Part shown: one piece after another, positions 52,641 through 63,111 of the stretch
How positions within the stretch are numbered: position 1 is the first letter of the stretch
Layout of the letters: each line of letters starts with the position of its first letter
DNA from: Phreatobacter sp.
GTDB lineage: Bacteria > Pseudomonadota > Alphaproteobacteria > Rhizobiales > Phreatobacteraceae
DNA length: 64,000 nt
Reading direction: 5' to 3'
NCBI RefSeq assembly: GCF_022843985.1
Contig: NZ_JALHMP010000024.1
Coordinates: 1 to 64,000 of the forward strand
The notes under the pieces: model-generated
Database searches by the model: none
Told to the model about the DNA's origin: nothing
Seen by the model: the letters and a program-made list of their open reading frames with translations, nothing else
Position numbers and translations under genes: made by a program

Positions 52641-53396
52641 ATGAGTGTCGAATTGGTGCAGCAAGAAGAGCAGCCAAGGGGGGCATTGCCTCCAGCGTTT
52701 GAAATCCTTGTGGTCGATGATGACCGCGAGATTCTTTCGCTCGTCTCCAAGTTCCTTCGTGCAAATGGCTTTCGCGTTCACTCAGCCCGCAGCGGGCCAG
52801 AGATGAGCGAATCGCTTCGGCATACCTCGATCGACTTGATCGTGCTCGATCTGATGCTGCCTGGGCGAAACGGTCTGGATTTGTGCAGAGACTTGCGACG
52901 AACCTCGTCGATACCCGTCATCATGTTGACGGCCAAAGGCGAGGAAACGGATAGGATCATCGGCCTCGAAGTCGGAGCCGACGACTACTTGCCGAAGCCC
53001 TTCAATCCGCGCGAGTTGCTCGCACGGATCAATGCCGTCTTGCGTCGCGCGCGAACCAATGACCAGCAGCCGGCAGAACACGGCGGGCGATCGCTGCAAT
53101 TCGCCGGCTGGCGCCTAGACACTCTCAAGCGTGAACTGACAGATCCGCGCGGCGTGGTGGTCGACCTGTCGACCGGCGAATACGACCTGTTGGTGGCGTT
53201 TCTGGAAGCTCCGCAACGAGTTCTCACCCGCGAGTTCCTGCTGGATGCGGCACGGAATCGTTCGATTGAAGCGTTTGACCGATCGATCGATGTCCAGGTC
53301 AGTCGCCTACGCCGAAAGCTCGACGGTGTCGACGATCTCATCAAGACAGTGCGCGGCGCAGGCTACCTCTTCGCGGCGGATGTAACGCGTGGGTGA
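52641..53396 (+). CDS. OmpR-family response regulator
   Basis: A 251-residue protein. The receiver domain has DDD at 26-28, phospho-acceptor D70 in LIVLDLMLPG, T97 and K119. The C-terminal winged helix reads STGEYDLLVAFLEAPQRVLTREFLLDA, ending IKTVRGAGYLFAADV. It is a DNA-binding regulator paired with the next gene (8-bp overlap). ATG 52641 is preferred over a TTG 18 bp upstream. With the metal genes that follow, it is probably copper- or heavy-metal-responsive (inferred). Confidence 0.93.
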   Translation: MSVELVQQEEQPRGALPPAFEILVVDDDREILSLVSKFLRANGFRVHSARSGPEMSESLRHTSIDLIVLDLMLPGRNGLDLCRDLRRTSSIPVIMLTAKGEETDRIIGLEVGADDYLPKPFNPRELLARINAVLRRARTNDQQPAEHGGRSLQFAGWRLDTLKRELTDPRGVVVDLSTGEYDLLVAFLEAPQRVLTREFLLDAARNRSIEAFDRSIDVQVSRLRRKLDGVDDLIKTVRGAGYLFAADVTRG

Positions 53397-54753
53397 AGGA
53401 CGGTCGCTTGCCCTCCTCGGCCTTTGGAGGCGGTTCGACAGCCTCGCCTTGCGCACGACGCTGGTGGTGCTGATCGGTATTGGGCTGGTGCACATCGCAA
53501 GCCTTTGGACCTACCAGCACAGCCTGACCCGCGAACTCGATCTCGCGAACGAAGCCCGGTTGGCTGATCAGCTTCTCGCGATCAAGCGTGCGGTGATGCG
53601 AGTCCCCGAGAGGGAACGCGAAACTGTCGCCCATGAGATGTCGGGTGGGCCGATCGAGGCGCACTGGAGTCGAACGGAGCACGCCGTGGCTGGCGGCCCC
53701 GGCGTGGCTGATTGGGAGGCATTGGGGCGACGGCTTCGCGAACTCGCGCCCGAAATCGCCGAAGACGGTCTCGTCATCGGGGCGAACCGACGTGTCATCG
53801 ACGACCCGCATCTCGCACTGATCTCGATCCGATTGCCCGACCAGTCCTGGATCAATGTAAGTCTCGTCTCGTGGAATCCACGTGTGCCGGCGGGCCATGG
53901 GACACTGTTGTCCACCACGTTGATGGCGTTTGGCGCCATCGTCGTCTCGGTGCTGCTGGTCAGTTGGCTCACGCGACCGCTGACCGGATTCGCCGCAGCC
54001 TCGAAGGAGCTTTATCGGAGCAAGGCCGCCGTCCTTGTGCCCGAGGACGGACCTCGCGAGGTTCGAGCACTCGCCATCGCGTTCAACGACATGCAGCGCC
54101 GGATCGGCAGGCTAATCGATGATCGTACGCAGGCGCTGGCGGCTGTTTCGCACGATCTCAAGACGCCGATCACCCGGTTGCGTTTCCGGCTTGAAGAGGT
54201 CTCCGACCCCGAGGCGCGGGCGGCGATCGCCGCGGATCTCGACGATATGGAGCGAATGCTCGATCAAACGCTCGCCTATCTTCGGGGCGATCGGGCCGAC
54301 GAGGAGTTCAAGGCCATCGACGTGGCCGCCATACTCGAAACGATTGTCGACGATGCGTCTGATCGTGGACACGCAGTAACGCTGACGAGGGCGGAGCATG
54401 TCAGCGTTCCCGGCAGGCGGCTCGCGTTGAAGCGCGCGTTCGGCAATCTCATCGACAACGCGCTGAAGTACGGTCGGGAGGCCCTTATCACCGTCGAGGA
54501 TCAGTCCGAAACTGTCATCGTCAGTATACGTGATCAGGGGCCCGGCATCGCGCCGGAGGATATCCCACGCGCGCTCGCGCCCTTCGTTCGTCTTGAACCC
54601 TCGCGCAATCAGGAGACGGGCGGCTTCGGACTCGGCTTGACCATCGCGCAGGCCATCGTCGAAGGGCATGGGGGTCAGCTGACATTGGCGAACCATGTTG
54701 CGGGTGGGCTTGTCGTGTCAGTCCATCTGCCCAAGAAGCAGCGGCCTGCCTGA
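53389..54753 (+). CDS. Sensor histidine kinase
   Basis: A 454-residue protein. A first transmembrane segment (ALRTTLVVLIGIGLVHIASLW, about 21-41) is followed by a periplasmic domain (about 42-175). A second segment (TTLMAFGAIVVSVLLVSWL), then HAMP-like FNDMQRRIGRLIDDRTQALAAVSHDLKTP with H255, follow. The N-box is NLIDNALKYG, and the G-boxes are DQGPGI and GGFGLGLTI. The kinase phosphorylates the response regulator encoded upstream. Start is GTG 53389. No metal-binding Met/His cluster stands out in its periplasmic domain. Confidence 0.92.
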   Translation: MGEGRSLALLGLWRRFDSLALRTTLVVLIGIGLVHIASLWTYQHSLTRELDLANEARLADQLLAIKRAVMRVPERERETVAHEMSGGPIEAHWSRTEHAVAGGPGVADWEALGRRLRELAPEIAEDGLVIGANRRVIDDPHLALISIRLPDQSWINVSLVSWNPRVPAGHGTLLSTTLMAFGAIVVSVLLVSWLTRPLTGFAAASKELYRSKAAVLVPEDGPREVRALAIAFNDMQRRIGRLIDDRTQALAAVSHDLKTPITRLRFRLEEVSDPEARAAIAADLDDMERMLDQTLAYLRGDRADEEFKAIDVAAILETIVDDASDRGHAVTLTRAEHVSVPGRRLALKRAFGNLIDNALKYGREALITVEDQSETVIVSIRDQGPGIAPEDIPRALAPFVRLEPSRNQETGGFGLGLTIAQAIVEGHGGQLTLANHVAGGLVVSVHLPKKQRPA

Positions 54754-54777
54754 AACAAACGGTTACAGAGCGGAAAT
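54751..54777 (+). promoter_or_regulatory. Shared regulatory motif before the RND efflux operon
   Basis: TGAAAC-N5-GTTACA-N3-CGGAAAT, spaced as the copy at 52581. It overlaps the kinase stop and lies 60 bp before the adaptor ATG. A TACTAG hexamer at 54796-54801 could be the -10 box, placing the motif at or just upstream of the -35 region. Confidence 0.6.
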
Positions 54778-54836
54778 CTTGGCTTTGTGGGAGAGTACTA
54801 GGGTCAAGGTCCAGAGATTCCGCGCACAGGACCAAC

Positions 54837-56513
54837 ATGACAGCCCCGCTCTCCTACCTCCTTGCCGTTCTAATGATGCTTGCGGCGGTCTTCGGGGCGT
54901 TGCCGGCTGTCGCGCACGAGGGCCATGATCATGGTGCCCCACCCCCGCCTGTCTCGGTGACGATTGCGCCTCGCGCCGACGCGTCATCAGCGGACTTCGA
55001 GTTGGTCGCAATCGCACGTGGTGCGAAACTCCGGATCTATGTCGACACATTTCGTGGCAACGAACCTGTCCAGGGCGCCGATATTGAGGTCGACGGCCCT
55101 GGCGGCACGAATAAGGCGACGGCGATGCCGGACGGCGCATACACGCTCGATGCGCCGTGGCTCGCGCGGCCTGGTCGCTACGATCTCGCCTTCACGGTCC
55201 AAACCGGAGACGCCATCGACATCCTGACGGCCACGTTGACGGTCCCCGAACCGCCCGCACCACCGATCCCGACCGTCAGCCTTTGGAACGCACTGATCGG
55301 CAGCGCTTGGGCGCAAGACATTCAGGCGCGGTTCGCGACGAGGGATACGAGCCTTTGGGCTGTTGGCGGAGGCGCGTTCGTTGCCGGCTTGGTCGTGGCG
55401 GCATTGTTTCGCAGACGCAGTCGCGCGGCCATCACGGCCATACTGGCGGCGCTCGTAGTCATCAGCGCAACTCCGTCGGACGCCGACAGCCCATCTGCGG
55501 CGGCGCCACTCATGGCCGAAAGAGACATTGCGCAGCGCTTTGCTGATGGGGCGATCTTCGTGCCCAAGACCACGCAACGCATTCTCGCGATCAGGACACT
55601 GTTTACCGAGGAACGTAGCTTCACCGGCACTGTCGAGCTCCCCGCGCGCATCATCCCCGATCCCAGCGCCGCCGGTTTCGTTCAAGCGTCGGTTGCGGGG
55701 CGTTTGATGCCTCCGCCCGGCGGTTTTCCACGGCTAGGAACGCGCGTTGAGGCTGGCGATGTTCTGGCCCTCGTCCAGCCGGCCATCGGTGCAGCGGACG
55801 TCACGAGTCAACAGCAGCAGTCACGAGAGCTCGACCAGCAGATTGCGATCATCGAACGGCGTCTGGAGCGGTTTCGGCAAATCCAGAGCGTGATCGCACG
55901 GGCGCAAATCGAGGATGCCGAACTGGAGTTGCGTGGCCTGCGCACGAGGCGCGCCAACCTGGAGCGGGCGCCACGCGAGCCCGAACGGCTCGTCGCACCC
56001 GTGTCGGGTGTCATTGCAACGGTTCAGGCCGTGGCTGGCCAAATCGCGGAACCGAATGCGATCATTTTTCAGATCGTTGATCCGTCCCGCTTCTGGGTGG
56101 AGGCGTTGAGCTTCGAGGCGCATGCGATCAATGGCTCCGCAAACGGAAGGTTCGGGGACGGGCGGACAGTGACGCTCGCCTATCGCGGCTCCGGTCTCGC
56201 CGACCGCAATCAGGCCATTCCAATCCAGTTCAGCGTCGAAGGCGCGGCACGCGGCCTGCGAGCCGGTCAGCTCCTAACGGTTCTGGCCTCTACGACCGAC
56301 GAACGTACCGGAATCGCCGTGCCGCGGACCAGCGTCCTTCGCGGTCCAAATGGTCAGTCGATCGTCTACGAACACACGAACGCTGAACGCTTCTTACCGC
56401 GCGAGGTTCGGGTCGAACCGCTCGACGGTACTCGGGTCCTGATCGTCTCAGGCGTCGAAGCTGGCAAACGCATCGTGACACAGGGCGCTGAGCTCCTGAA
56501 CCAGATTCGCTGA
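54837..56513 (+). CDS. RND efflux periplasmic adaptor with extended N-terminus (CusB/CzcB-like)
   Basis: A 558-residue protein. A signal peptide (to about ALPAVA) is followed by [11 protein letters not shown], a metal-binding His patch. A beta-sandwich region (about 40-130) comes next. Two hydrophobic segments ([16 protein letters not shown] and [14 protein letters not shown], about 180-220) follow, and then a normal CusB-type adaptor: [29 protein letters not shown], coiled-coil [49 protein letters not shown]. The N-terminal 230 residues look like a fused membrane protein. It links the RND pump to the outer-membrane factor. Confidence 0.9.
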   Translation: MTAPLSYLLAVLMMLAAVFGALPAVAHEGHDHGAPPPPVSVTIAPRADASSADFELVAIARGAKLRIYVDTFRGNEPVQGADIEVDGPGGTNKATAMPDGAYTLDAPWLARPGRYDLAFTVQTGDAIDILTATLTVPEPPAPPIPTVSLWNALIGSAWAQDIQARFATRDTSLWAVGGGAFVAGLVVAALFRRRSRAAITAILAALVVISATPSDADSPSAAAPLMAERDIAQRFADGAIFVPKTTQRILAIRTLFTEERSFTGTVELPARIIPDPSAAGFVQASVAGRLMPPPGGFPRLGTRVEAGDVLALVQPAIGAADVTSQQQQSRELDQQIAIIERRLERFRQIQSVIARAQIEDAELELRGLRTRRANLERAPREPERLVAPVSGVIATVQAVAGQIAEPNAIIFQIVDPSRFWVEALSFEAHAINGSANGRFGDGRTVTLAYRGSGLADRNQAIPIQFSVEGAARGLRAGQLLTVLASTTDERTGIAVPRTSVLRGPNGQSIVYEHTNAERFLPREVRVEPLDGTRVLIVSGVEAGKRIVTQGAELLNQIR

Positions 56514-56523
56514 GGCGGGCGCG

Positions 56524-59500
56524 ATGTTCAACTTTCTCGTCACACAGTCGCTGCGCAACCGACTTTTCGTTCTCGCTTTCGCGGCCGCACTGATCATTTA
56601 CGGCGCGTTCACCGTCACGAAGCTGCCGGTGGATGTCTTCCCGGACCTCAACCGCCCCACCGTAACGATCATGACGGAGGCGGAAGGGCTCGCGCCCCCG
56701 GAGGTCGAGCAGCTCGTCACTTTCCCGCTCGAAACGCAGATGAATGGGCTTCCGGGCGTCACACGCGTGCGCTCAACGTCGGGCGTCGGTCTCTCGATCA
56801 TCTATGTCGAGTTCGACTGGGGCACCGACATCTATCGCAATCGCCAGCAGATCGCCGAGCGTCTTTCGTTGGTTCAGGCGCAGCTGCCAGCCAATGTCGT
56901 TCCGCAGATGGGCCCGATCAATTCGATCATGGGCCAGATCATGTTGATCGCCGTGACTGGACCAAGCGGCGTCTCGGCCATGGATCTGCGCGAGCTCGCC
57001 GACTTCACAATCCGCCCCCGCTTGCTGACCATTCCTGGCGTCGCGCAGGTGATCCCGATCGGCGGCGAAGTCCGGCAATACCGCGTGTCGCCAAATCCGG
57101 CCGCGTTGCGTGCGCTTGGGGTCACGCAGGCACAGGTCGAAGCCGCGCTTGCCCAGTTTGGAGCAAACACAGGTGGTGGCTTCACCGACCAATACAGCCG
57201 CGAGTTCCTGATCCGGAACATCGGCCGCACGCGCAGTCTCGATGATCTGCGCAGCATTATCGTCGCGACGGTGGCGGGTCAGCCCGTGGCGTTGCGTCAG
57301 GTTGCCGATGTGTCATTCGCCCCGCGCATCAAGCGCGGCGACGCGGGCTTCCAGGGTCAATCTGCCGTCATCGTGTCGGTGGAGAAGCAACCGGGCATCG
57401 ACACAATCCGCCTGACCAGTCAGGTCGAGCAGGCAATCCGGGACATCACCGCGACGTTGCCGAATGGGATCCGCGCGGATCAGGTCCTGTTCCGGCAGGC
57501 GAGCTTTATCGAGACATCGATCGGGAATGTGAAAAAGGTGCTGCTTGAGGCGATCGTTGTCGTTGCGATCGTCCTGTTCGCCTTCCTCCTGAACGTGCGA
57601 ACCACGGCGATTTCGCTGACTGCCATCCCGGTCTCGATTCTCATCACGGCGATCGTCTTCCACCTGATGGGGCTTTCCATCAACACGATGACGCTCGGCG
57701 GTCTGGCCATCGCCATCGGCGAGTTGGTCGACGATGCGGTGGTCGACGTCGAGAACATCTTCCGGCGCCTGCGCGAGAACCGGGAGAAGGGAAACCCGCG
57801 CTCGGTCTTCGATGTCGTCGTCTCGGCGAGCCAGGAGGTGCGCTCCGGGATCGTCTACGCCACGATGATCATCGTGCTGGTGTTCGTGCCGCTCTTTGCC
57901 TTGTCCGGCATCGAGGGACGGCTCTTCGCGCCGCTTGGCCAAGCCTACATCATCTCCATCCTGGCGAGCCTCGTGGTCTCGATCACGCTCACCCCGGTCA
58001 TGGCCTATTACATGCTGCCGGGACTGAAGCGGCTCGACGAGCATGAAGGTGTGATCGTCCGCGTGCTGAAGCGCGGCAATCGCCGGCTTCTCGATTGGTC
58101 CTTTCGTCATCCGAAAACACTCATGACCGGCGCGCTCGCCGGCGTGATCGCCGCCGGAGCGTTCGCCACGCAGCTGCCGCGCTCGTTCCTGCCGCCCTTC
58201 AACGAGGGCACATTGACAATCTCGATGTTGTTCAACCCGGGCATCTCGCTTGCGGAGAGCCACCGGGTCGGGCTGATCGCCGAGCGGATCATCATGGAGG
58301 TCCCTGAGGTCAAGCTGGTTGGCCGGCGCACGGGACGCGCGGAACTCGACGAACATGCCGAAGGCGTCCACTCCTCGGAGATCGACGTCGATCTACATCC
58401 GAACGGTCGCTCGAAAAACGAAATCGTCAACGACATCCGCGCTCGCTTGTCGGTGCTGCCTGTCACCACCAACATGGGCCAGCCGATCTCGCACCGGCTC
58501 GACCACATGCTCTCGGGCGTGCGCGCGCAGATCGCCTTGAAGATATTCGGGGAGGATCTTGATACGATCCGCGCGCTCGCGGAGGAGCTTCGCCAGAGGC
58601 TCGCCAGTGTCCCAGGCGTCGTTGATCTGCAGGTCGAGAAGCAAGTCCGCATCCCGCAACTCGAGGTCATCGTCGACTATCGCCGCGCCGCACTCTACGG
58701 ACTTCAGCCGGCCGCGATCACGGAGCAATTGGAGCGCCTGTCGAACGGCCGCATCGTGTCCCGACTCGTCGACGGCAATCGCCGCTTCGACGTCGTCGTC
58801 CGCCTCCAGGACGAGCGCCGAACCACGCAAGGGCTCGCGGATCTGCTGATCGAATCGCCCGTAGGATGGATACCGGTGCGCCAGATCGCCGATATCGTCG
58901 AAACGGATGGGCCGAACCAGATCCTGCGTGAGAACGGCAAGCGGCGCGTGGTTGTCATGGCGAACACGGACGGCGCAGCCGACATGGCGACTGTGATCGG
59001 CCAGATTCGGCAGGTGATCGCCAAACATCAATTGCCGCCCGGCTTTTTCATCAGCCTGGAAGGGACATTCCAGGCGCAGGAAGAGTCGATGCGGACGATC
59101 GGGCTGTTGAGCCTCGTCTCACTCGCGATGATCTTCGCCGTCCTCTACTCTCGCTACCGCTCGGTGCTTTTCGTCGCGATCATCATGTCGAGCGTGCCGC
59201 TAGCGCTGATCGGCTCGGTCACGGCGCTATGGCTTGCGGGGCAGCCGCTATCCGTCGCCTCGATGGTCGGTTTCATTACGCTGACCGGCATCGCGACACG
59301 GAACGGTATCCTCAAGATCAGTCACTACGTCAACTTGGCGATCCACGAAGGGATGTCCTTCGGACCGGACCTCGTGATGCGCGGGTCGCTCGAACGGCTG
59401 ACGCCCGTGCTCATGACCGCGCTCTCCGCCGGCGTGGCGCTTGTCCCGCTGATGATCGACGCGTACGCGCCTGGCAAGGAGATCCTGCATCCTGTCGCGA

Positions 59501-59673
59501 TCACCATCTTCGGAGGGCTCGTGACCGCCACCGTGCTCGACACGTTTCTGACGCCCACCCTGTTCCTTCGCTACGGCCGCAAGCCACTCGAGCGGCTGGT
59601 CGCGCAGGTGCGCGACGCCCAACAAGCGCCCGTTGGCGGAACGATTGTCGCGAAACCGCTTGAATCCTTCTAG
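56524..59673 (+). CDS. Heavy-metal RND efflux pump (CusA/CzcA family)
   Basis: A 1049-residue inner-membrane pump. It begins [49 protein letters not shown] and contains the family signature [22 protein letters not shown] in TM4. Twelve transmembrane segments are expected around two periplasmic loops. It starts 11 bp after the adaptor. By linkage to copper genes, Cu(I)/Ag(I) is the likely substrate. Members of this family also export Zn, Co, Cd or Ni, so substrate is inferred. Confidence 0.94.
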   Translation: MFNFLVTQSLRNRLFVLAFAAALIIYGAFTVTKLPVDVFPDLNRPTVTIMTEAEGLAPPEVEQLVTFPLETQMNGLPGVTRVRSTSGVGLSIIYVEFDWGTDIYRNRQQIAERLSLVQAQLPANVVPQMGPINSIMGQIMLIAVTGPSGVSAMDLRELADFTIRPRLLTIPGVAQVIPIGGEVRQYRVSPNPAALRALGVTQAQVEAALAQFGANTGGGFTDQYSREFLIRNIGRTRSLDDLRSIIVATVAGQPVALRQVADVSFAPRIKRGDAGFQGQSAVIVSVEKQPGIDTIRLTSQVEQAIRDITATLPNGIRADQVLFRQASFIETSIGNVKKVLLEAIVVVAIVLFAFLLNVRTTAISLTAIPVSILITAIVFHLMGLSINTMTLGGLAIAIGELVDDAVVDVENIFRRLRENREKGNPRSVFDVVVSASQEVRSGIVYATMIIVLVFVPLFALSGIEGRLFAPLGQAYIISILASLVVSITLTPVMAYYMLPGLKRLDEHEGVIVRVLKRGNRRLLDWSFRHPKTLMTGALAGVIAAGAFATQLPRSFLPPFNEGTLTISMLFNPGISLAESHRVGLIAERIIMEVPEVKLVGRRTGRAELDEHAEGVHSSEIDVDLHPNGRSKNEIVNDIRARLSVLPVTTNMGQPISHRLDHMLSGVRAQIALKIFGEDLDTIRALAEELRQRLASVPGVVDLQVEKQVRIPQLEVIVDYRRAALYGLQPAAITEQLERLSNGRIVSRLVDGNRRFDVVVRLQDERRTTQGLADLLIESPVGWIPVRQIADIVETDGPNQILRENGKRRVVVMANTDGAADMATVIGQIRQVIAKHQLPPGFFISLEGTFQAQEESMRTIGLLSLVSLAMIFAVLYSRYRSVLFVAIIMSSVPLALIGSVTALWLAGQPLSVASMVGFITLTGIATRNGILKISHYVNLAIHEGMSFGPDLVMRGSLERLTPVLMTALSAGVALVPLMIDAYAPGKEILHPVAITIFGGLVTATVLDTFLTPTLFLRYGRKPLERLVAQVRDAQQAPVGGTIVAKPLESF

Positions 59674-59695
59674 ACCCCCGACATGGAGCCCTCTC

Positions 59696-60067
59696 GTGAC
59701 CCGCCTTATCCTTGCCGTGCTGCTCGGCCTTTCGCTTGCTGTTCCTGCCTTCGCGCATGATCCTCGTCCCGGGCCGAATGGCGGGCTCAAGGTCGATGCA
59801 GGCGCACGCCATCACGCCGAACTCGTGGTGAACGGAACGCCGCAGGTCGTGGTGTTTCTCTATGACGCGAACGACCAGCCGGTCTCGGCCCAAGGCTACC
59901 GCGCCAATGCCATCCTCGTCGTGGCCGGCGCGACGCAGCGCTTCGCCTTGCAGCCGGGCGAAGGAAACCGCCTGACTGGCACCGCACCGGTTTCAGTGCC
60001 AGCCGGAACCAGAGGCGCTGTGCAGATCACGGCCCCCGATGGCGCGACCGCTCAGGCGCGGTTCTGA
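59696..60067 (+). CDS. Small periplasmic protein of the efflux operon
   Basis: A 123-residue protein starting GTG 59696, with a signal peptide (RLILAVLLGLSLAVPAFA then HDPRPG). The mature part is beta-rich (GARHHAELVVNGTPQVVVFLYDANDQPVSAQGYRANAILVVAG...). Its fold recalls small copper-related periplasmic proteins, but I cannot name the family. It lies 23 bp after the pump gene. Confidence 0.75.
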   Translation: MTRLILAVLLGLSLAVPAFAHDPRPGPNGGLKVDAGARHHAELVVNGTPQVVVFLYDANDQPVSAQGYRANAILVVAGATQRFALQPGEGNRLTGTAPVSVPAGTRGAVQITAPDGATAQARF

Positions 60068-60145
60068 TCGTCAGCGTCTGAACCACCACTACAAACATCC
60101 ATCTCTCGTGAATAGCGGCGCAGCTTGCTCCGCCAGTGGGGATCT

Positions 60146-61654
60146 ATGTCCGCTTTCGTTCGTCGGTCGAAGTTCATGTTGGCGCCACTGGCGCTTCTTC
60201 TGGTGGCCGGGTGCACTCTGCGCGAGCAACCTGAGATCGGGCTGGCGCCCGTTCCCCATGCTTGGACCTATGGGCCAACCGCGCGCCCGGGCACGGTGAA
60301 CTTGAGCCTTGTCGACTGGTGGAAGCAGTACAGGGATCCCCAAGTAAGCCTTCTGGTCAACCAGGCGCTTGCCGGCAATCCCTCGGTTGCGGAAGCGCTT
60401 TACAGGGTGCAAGCGGCACGTGCCCTCGCGCGGGCAGACAATGCGTTGCGCTTTCCACAGGGAACACCGCGCGCTGGGATCGAGATTACCTCTCGGTTGG
60501 CGGGCCCAGCGGCAGGCCTCAATGAAGCTGGTGAAGCCGCCGGTCAAGGAGAGCGACGGACCGTCGGCGTCGGCCAAGCCGGAGTGGATGCGAGCTGGGA
60601 GATCGACCTGTTCGGCCGTCTCGGAGCACAGGCCGGGGCCTCGGAGCGCAATGCCGAAGCGCGGGTTGAAGACTTGGAGGCGGCTCGAACGACGCTCGCC
60701 GCCGATGTCGTCAGGACCTACATCGAACTCCGGGGCGCCCAACGTCGTCGCGCGGTCGTCGTCAATGAAATTGAAGCGAGGCGGCAACTCGCGCAATTGG
60801 TGAGGTCGCAGCAGGCTGCGGGCCTCGCCGGAGAGTTCGACGTGCAGCGTGCCGCGGCGACCTTCGAAGCAGCGCGCGCGCGGCTACCCCTTGTCGAGGC
60901 CGAAGTCGCCCTCGCGACTCAAAGGCTCGCGACGCTGACCGGTCAACCGGCGGCGACAGCTGCTCTTCGTCGGTCAATGGGTGGCATCCCCATGACCGCC
61001 ACGCCGGGTCCGACGCTGCCGGCGGACTTGCTCCGAATGCGTCCCGACATTCGCCGTTCGGAATTGACGGTGCTGCAACGCGCGGCGTTGGCGGAGGTCG
61101 CGTATGCCGAACTGTTTCCGAGGCTGACTTTGGGCGGGTCGATCGAGGTTCGCGCCAACGTGCTGGCGACGCCGATCGCCGGCACGCCCGTTACCGTGGC
61201 GGGCGGACCGGGCATCTCCATCCCGCTGTTTGATTGGGGACAGCGGCGTGCGCTCCTGAATGCGCGCGAGGCGGAACTGAAGGAGGGGATCGCTTCCTAC
61301 CGACGGGTTGTTCTTGAGGCTGTCGGCGAAGTCGAGATTGCATTGTCGCAAGTACGCCAGCAGGCGCTTCGAGTCGATCGACTGCGCACAGCCGTCGATG
61401 CGGCGCGACGAGCGTTCGTAACCGCACAGCGTTTGTATCAAGCCGGGGAAATCAACCTGACGGAGAGGCTTCAAGCTGAAGCCGACTTGAGGCAGGCGGA
61501 ACTGGATTTCGCCGCGGCGAGCGAAACGCGTGCCGTGGCTTTGGTGACCTTGTACCGGGCACTGGGAGCAGGACCGGGGCGGCTGCCAGCCCTTCCAGCG
61601 CCGACGGCAGCGCCACCCCCGCTCATTAGCATCCTCGCCCGCGAGTCGCAATGA
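60146..61654 (+). CDS. NodT-family outer membrane efflux lipoprotein (TolC-like)
   Basis: A 502-residue protein with signal peptide and lipobox LLLVAGC. The two repeated OEP halves show WWKQYRDPQVSLLVNQALAGNPSVAEALYRVQAA and LPADLLRMRPDIRRSELTVLQRAALAEVAYAELFPRLTLGGS. It forms the outer-membrane channel completing the tripartite pump. ATG 60146 is used rather than a TTG seven codons upstream. Confidence 0.92.
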   Translation: MSAFVRRSKFMLAPLALLLVAGCTLREQPEIGLAPVPHAWTYGPTARPGTVNLSLVDWWKQYRDPQVSLLVNQALAGNPSVAEALYRVQAARALARADNALRFPQGTPRAGIEITSRLAGPAAGLNEAGEAAGQGERRTVGVGQAGVDASWEIDLFGRLGAQAGASERNAEARVEDLEAARTTLAADVVRTYIELRGAQRRRAVVVNEIEARRQLAQLVRSQQAAGLAGEFDVQRAAATFEAARARLPLVEAEVALATQRLATLTGQPAATAALRRSMGGIPMTATPGPTLPADLLRMRPDIRRSELTVLQRAALAEVAYAELFPRLTLGGSIEVRANVLATPIAGTPVTVAGGPGISIPLFDWGQRRALLNAREAELKEGIASYRRVVLEAVGEVEIALSQVRQQALRVDRLRTAVDAARRAFVTAQRLYQAGEINLTERLQAEADLRQAELDFAAASETRAVALVTLYRALGAGPGRLPALPAPTAAPPPLISILARESQ

Positions 61655-61702
61655 AGCCCAAGCGGCCTCCGACATTTAGGTTTCGGTGCCCTAGGCCGCA
61701 CC

Positions 61703-61729
61703 GGACACAATCCGTTACATGACGGCAAT
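61703..61729 (+). promoter_or_regulatory. Looser copy of the shared motif before the DUF305 gene
   Basis: GGACAC-N5-GTTACA-N3-CGGCAAT keeps GTTACA with the same spacing but has a weaker left half. It lies 63 bp before the ATG. GACTAG at 61743 could be the -10 box. Confidence 0.5.
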
Positions 61730-61791
61730 GCCGTTGAAACCCGACTAGGGCCATCTGGACTCAACGCTTTCAGCTGCTTGAGGAGCACATC

Positions 61792-62382
61792 ATGAAACTG
61801 GCCGTCGCGCTGATGACCTCTGTCGCCGTTTCGCTTTTGTCGGCCACGGCATCCCTTGCGCAGAACCCGCATGCGGGACACGGCGCGCACGGGGCTGGGG
61901 CGGGGCAGCAGACGCCCATGGGCGACATGGACAACATGATGAGCATGATGCGCCAGATGACCGCCATGATGGAGCGCATGCGGACCGCGTCGCCTGCGGA
62001 GCGGGAGCGCATGATGGGCGAGATGCGGCCGATGATGCAGGGCATGATGCCGATGATGAAGGGCATGATGGGCGGCCACGGGATGGGGATGATGGGGCAG
62101 ACGCCTCAGACGCAGGCAGCCACCTCGCCGTCGACGCGCGCTTTCGAGGAGGCAAATGCGAAAATGCATCGCGACATGGCGATCGCCTTCAGCGGCAACG
62201 CGGACGTAGATTTCGTTCGCGGCATGATCCCACATCATCAGGGCGCCATCGACATGGCACGGGTTGTTCTGCAATTCGGAACGAACGAGCAGACCAAAAA
62301 GTGGGCCAACGAGATCATCGCCGCTCAGGAGCGCGAGATCGCCGAGATGCGGGAGTGGCTGCGCACGAATGCGCCGCAGTGA
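61792..62382 (+). CDS. Met/His-rich DUF305 periplasmic copper protein
   Basis: A 196-residue protein. A signal peptide is followed by HAGHGAHG and a Met-rich stretch (DMDNMMSMMRQMTAMMERM ... MMQGMMPMMKGMMGGHGMGMMG). The DUF305 domain then reads FVRGMIPHHQGAIDMARVVLQFG...WANEIIAAQEREIAEMREWL. Met and His clusters bind Cu(I). The protein is a likely periplasmic copper chaperone or scavenger. The domain is conserved in copper-resistance loci. Confidence 0.92.
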   Translation: MKLAVALMTSVAVSLLSATASLAQNPHAGHGAHGAGAGQQTPMGDMDNMMSMMRQMTAMMERMRTASPAERERMMGEMRPMMQGMMPMMKGMMGGHGMGMMGQTPQTQAATSPSTRAFEEANAKMHRDMAIAFSGNADVDFVRGMIPHHQGAIDMARVVLQFGTNEQTKKWANEIIAAQEREIAEMREWLRTNAPQ

Positions 62383-62418
62383 GCCGCCAGCCGAAGGAGG
62401 ACTGCGGGAGGTCAACCG

Positions 62419-62982
62419 ATGACGAGCGTGGTCGACCCGCTAGAGCTGTCTAATGACGGTTGGCGGACCGGCCTGCGCGGCTATCTCGGTGTGTCGGCGA
62501 TTGGACATCTTCTGTGGGAGGCAGCACACGTCCACCTCTACACGATTTGGAACACGGGCACCTCGATCGAGATTACAGGCGCGGTGCTTCATTGTTCTGT
62601 CGGCGATGTGCTGATCGCCATGTCCGTGCTTCTTGTTCCACTACTGACCTTACCGGGGGGCATAATTTGGCCGTTCCCTGCTCGGAGAATTTTGCCGGTT
62701 GTCGTGGCAACTCTCACCTTGGGCCTCGCCTACACAGTCGCCAGTGAGTGGTGGAACGTCGAAATACGCGGGACCTGGAGCTACACTCCAGAGATGCCAC
62801 GGCTGCTGCCATGGGGCACCGGGCTAACGCCGGTCTTGCAATGGTTGATCGTGCCGTCCCTCGCGCTGTTCGCGGCGAGCAGCCAAGCTGAGCGCGCAGT
62901 GCACAATGCCACTGCATCTCTGCACGGACGACCAACGCGTCCTGCTAACCCGGAGCGTCAAAGCCACGATGGCGTGCGTTGA
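62419..62982 (+). CDS. Polytopic membrane protein of the copper locus
   Basis: A 187-residue protein with about four transmembrane segments (e.g. VGDVLIAMSVLLVPLLTLPGG, ILPVVVATLTLGLAYTVASEW, TPVLQWLIVPSLALFAASS). His residues near the N-terminal segment (HLLWEAAHVHLYTIW) could bind metal. GGAGGTC precedes ATG 62419. It follows the DUF305 gene by 36 bp, so it is probably co-transcribed. Function unknown. Confidence 0.75.
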   Translation: MTSVVDPLELSNDGWRTGLRGYLGVSAIGHLLWEAAHVHLYTIWNTGTSIEITGAVLHCSVGDVLIAMSVLLVPLLTLPGGIIWPFPARRILPVVVATLTLGLAYTVASEWWNVEIRGTWSYTPEMPRLLPWGTGLTPVLQWLIVPSLALFAASSQAERAVHNATASLHGRPTRPANPERQSHDGVR

Positions 62983-63030
62983 TCGCCTTGGGCGTCATCA
63001 TACCGTTCGCCATGTCCTGCCAGGCTCGCG

Positions 63031-63090
63031 CCGCGCAGGAGCGCGAAATCGCAAGATGCGGGAGTGGCTGGCGAACAACGCACTGCGAGC
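63031..63090 (+). pseudogene. Remnant of a DUF305 C-terminus
   Basis: The bases match the 3' end of the intact DUF305 gene (AQEREIAEMREWLRTNA) but carry a deletion of about two bases within the EIAEM codons, which breaks the frame. The readable remnant is AQEREIA then MREWLANNAL. It is too short to be functional and points to an old duplication or an ancestral second copy. Confidence 0.6.
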
Positions 63091-63111
63091 GCCGACGTTC
63101 GACCCGCCCCT

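Noticed and set aside
60074-60097. A further copy of the TGAAAC/GTTACA motif before the NodT-type gene
   Set aside because: Only TGAACC and CTACAA are present with different spacing.
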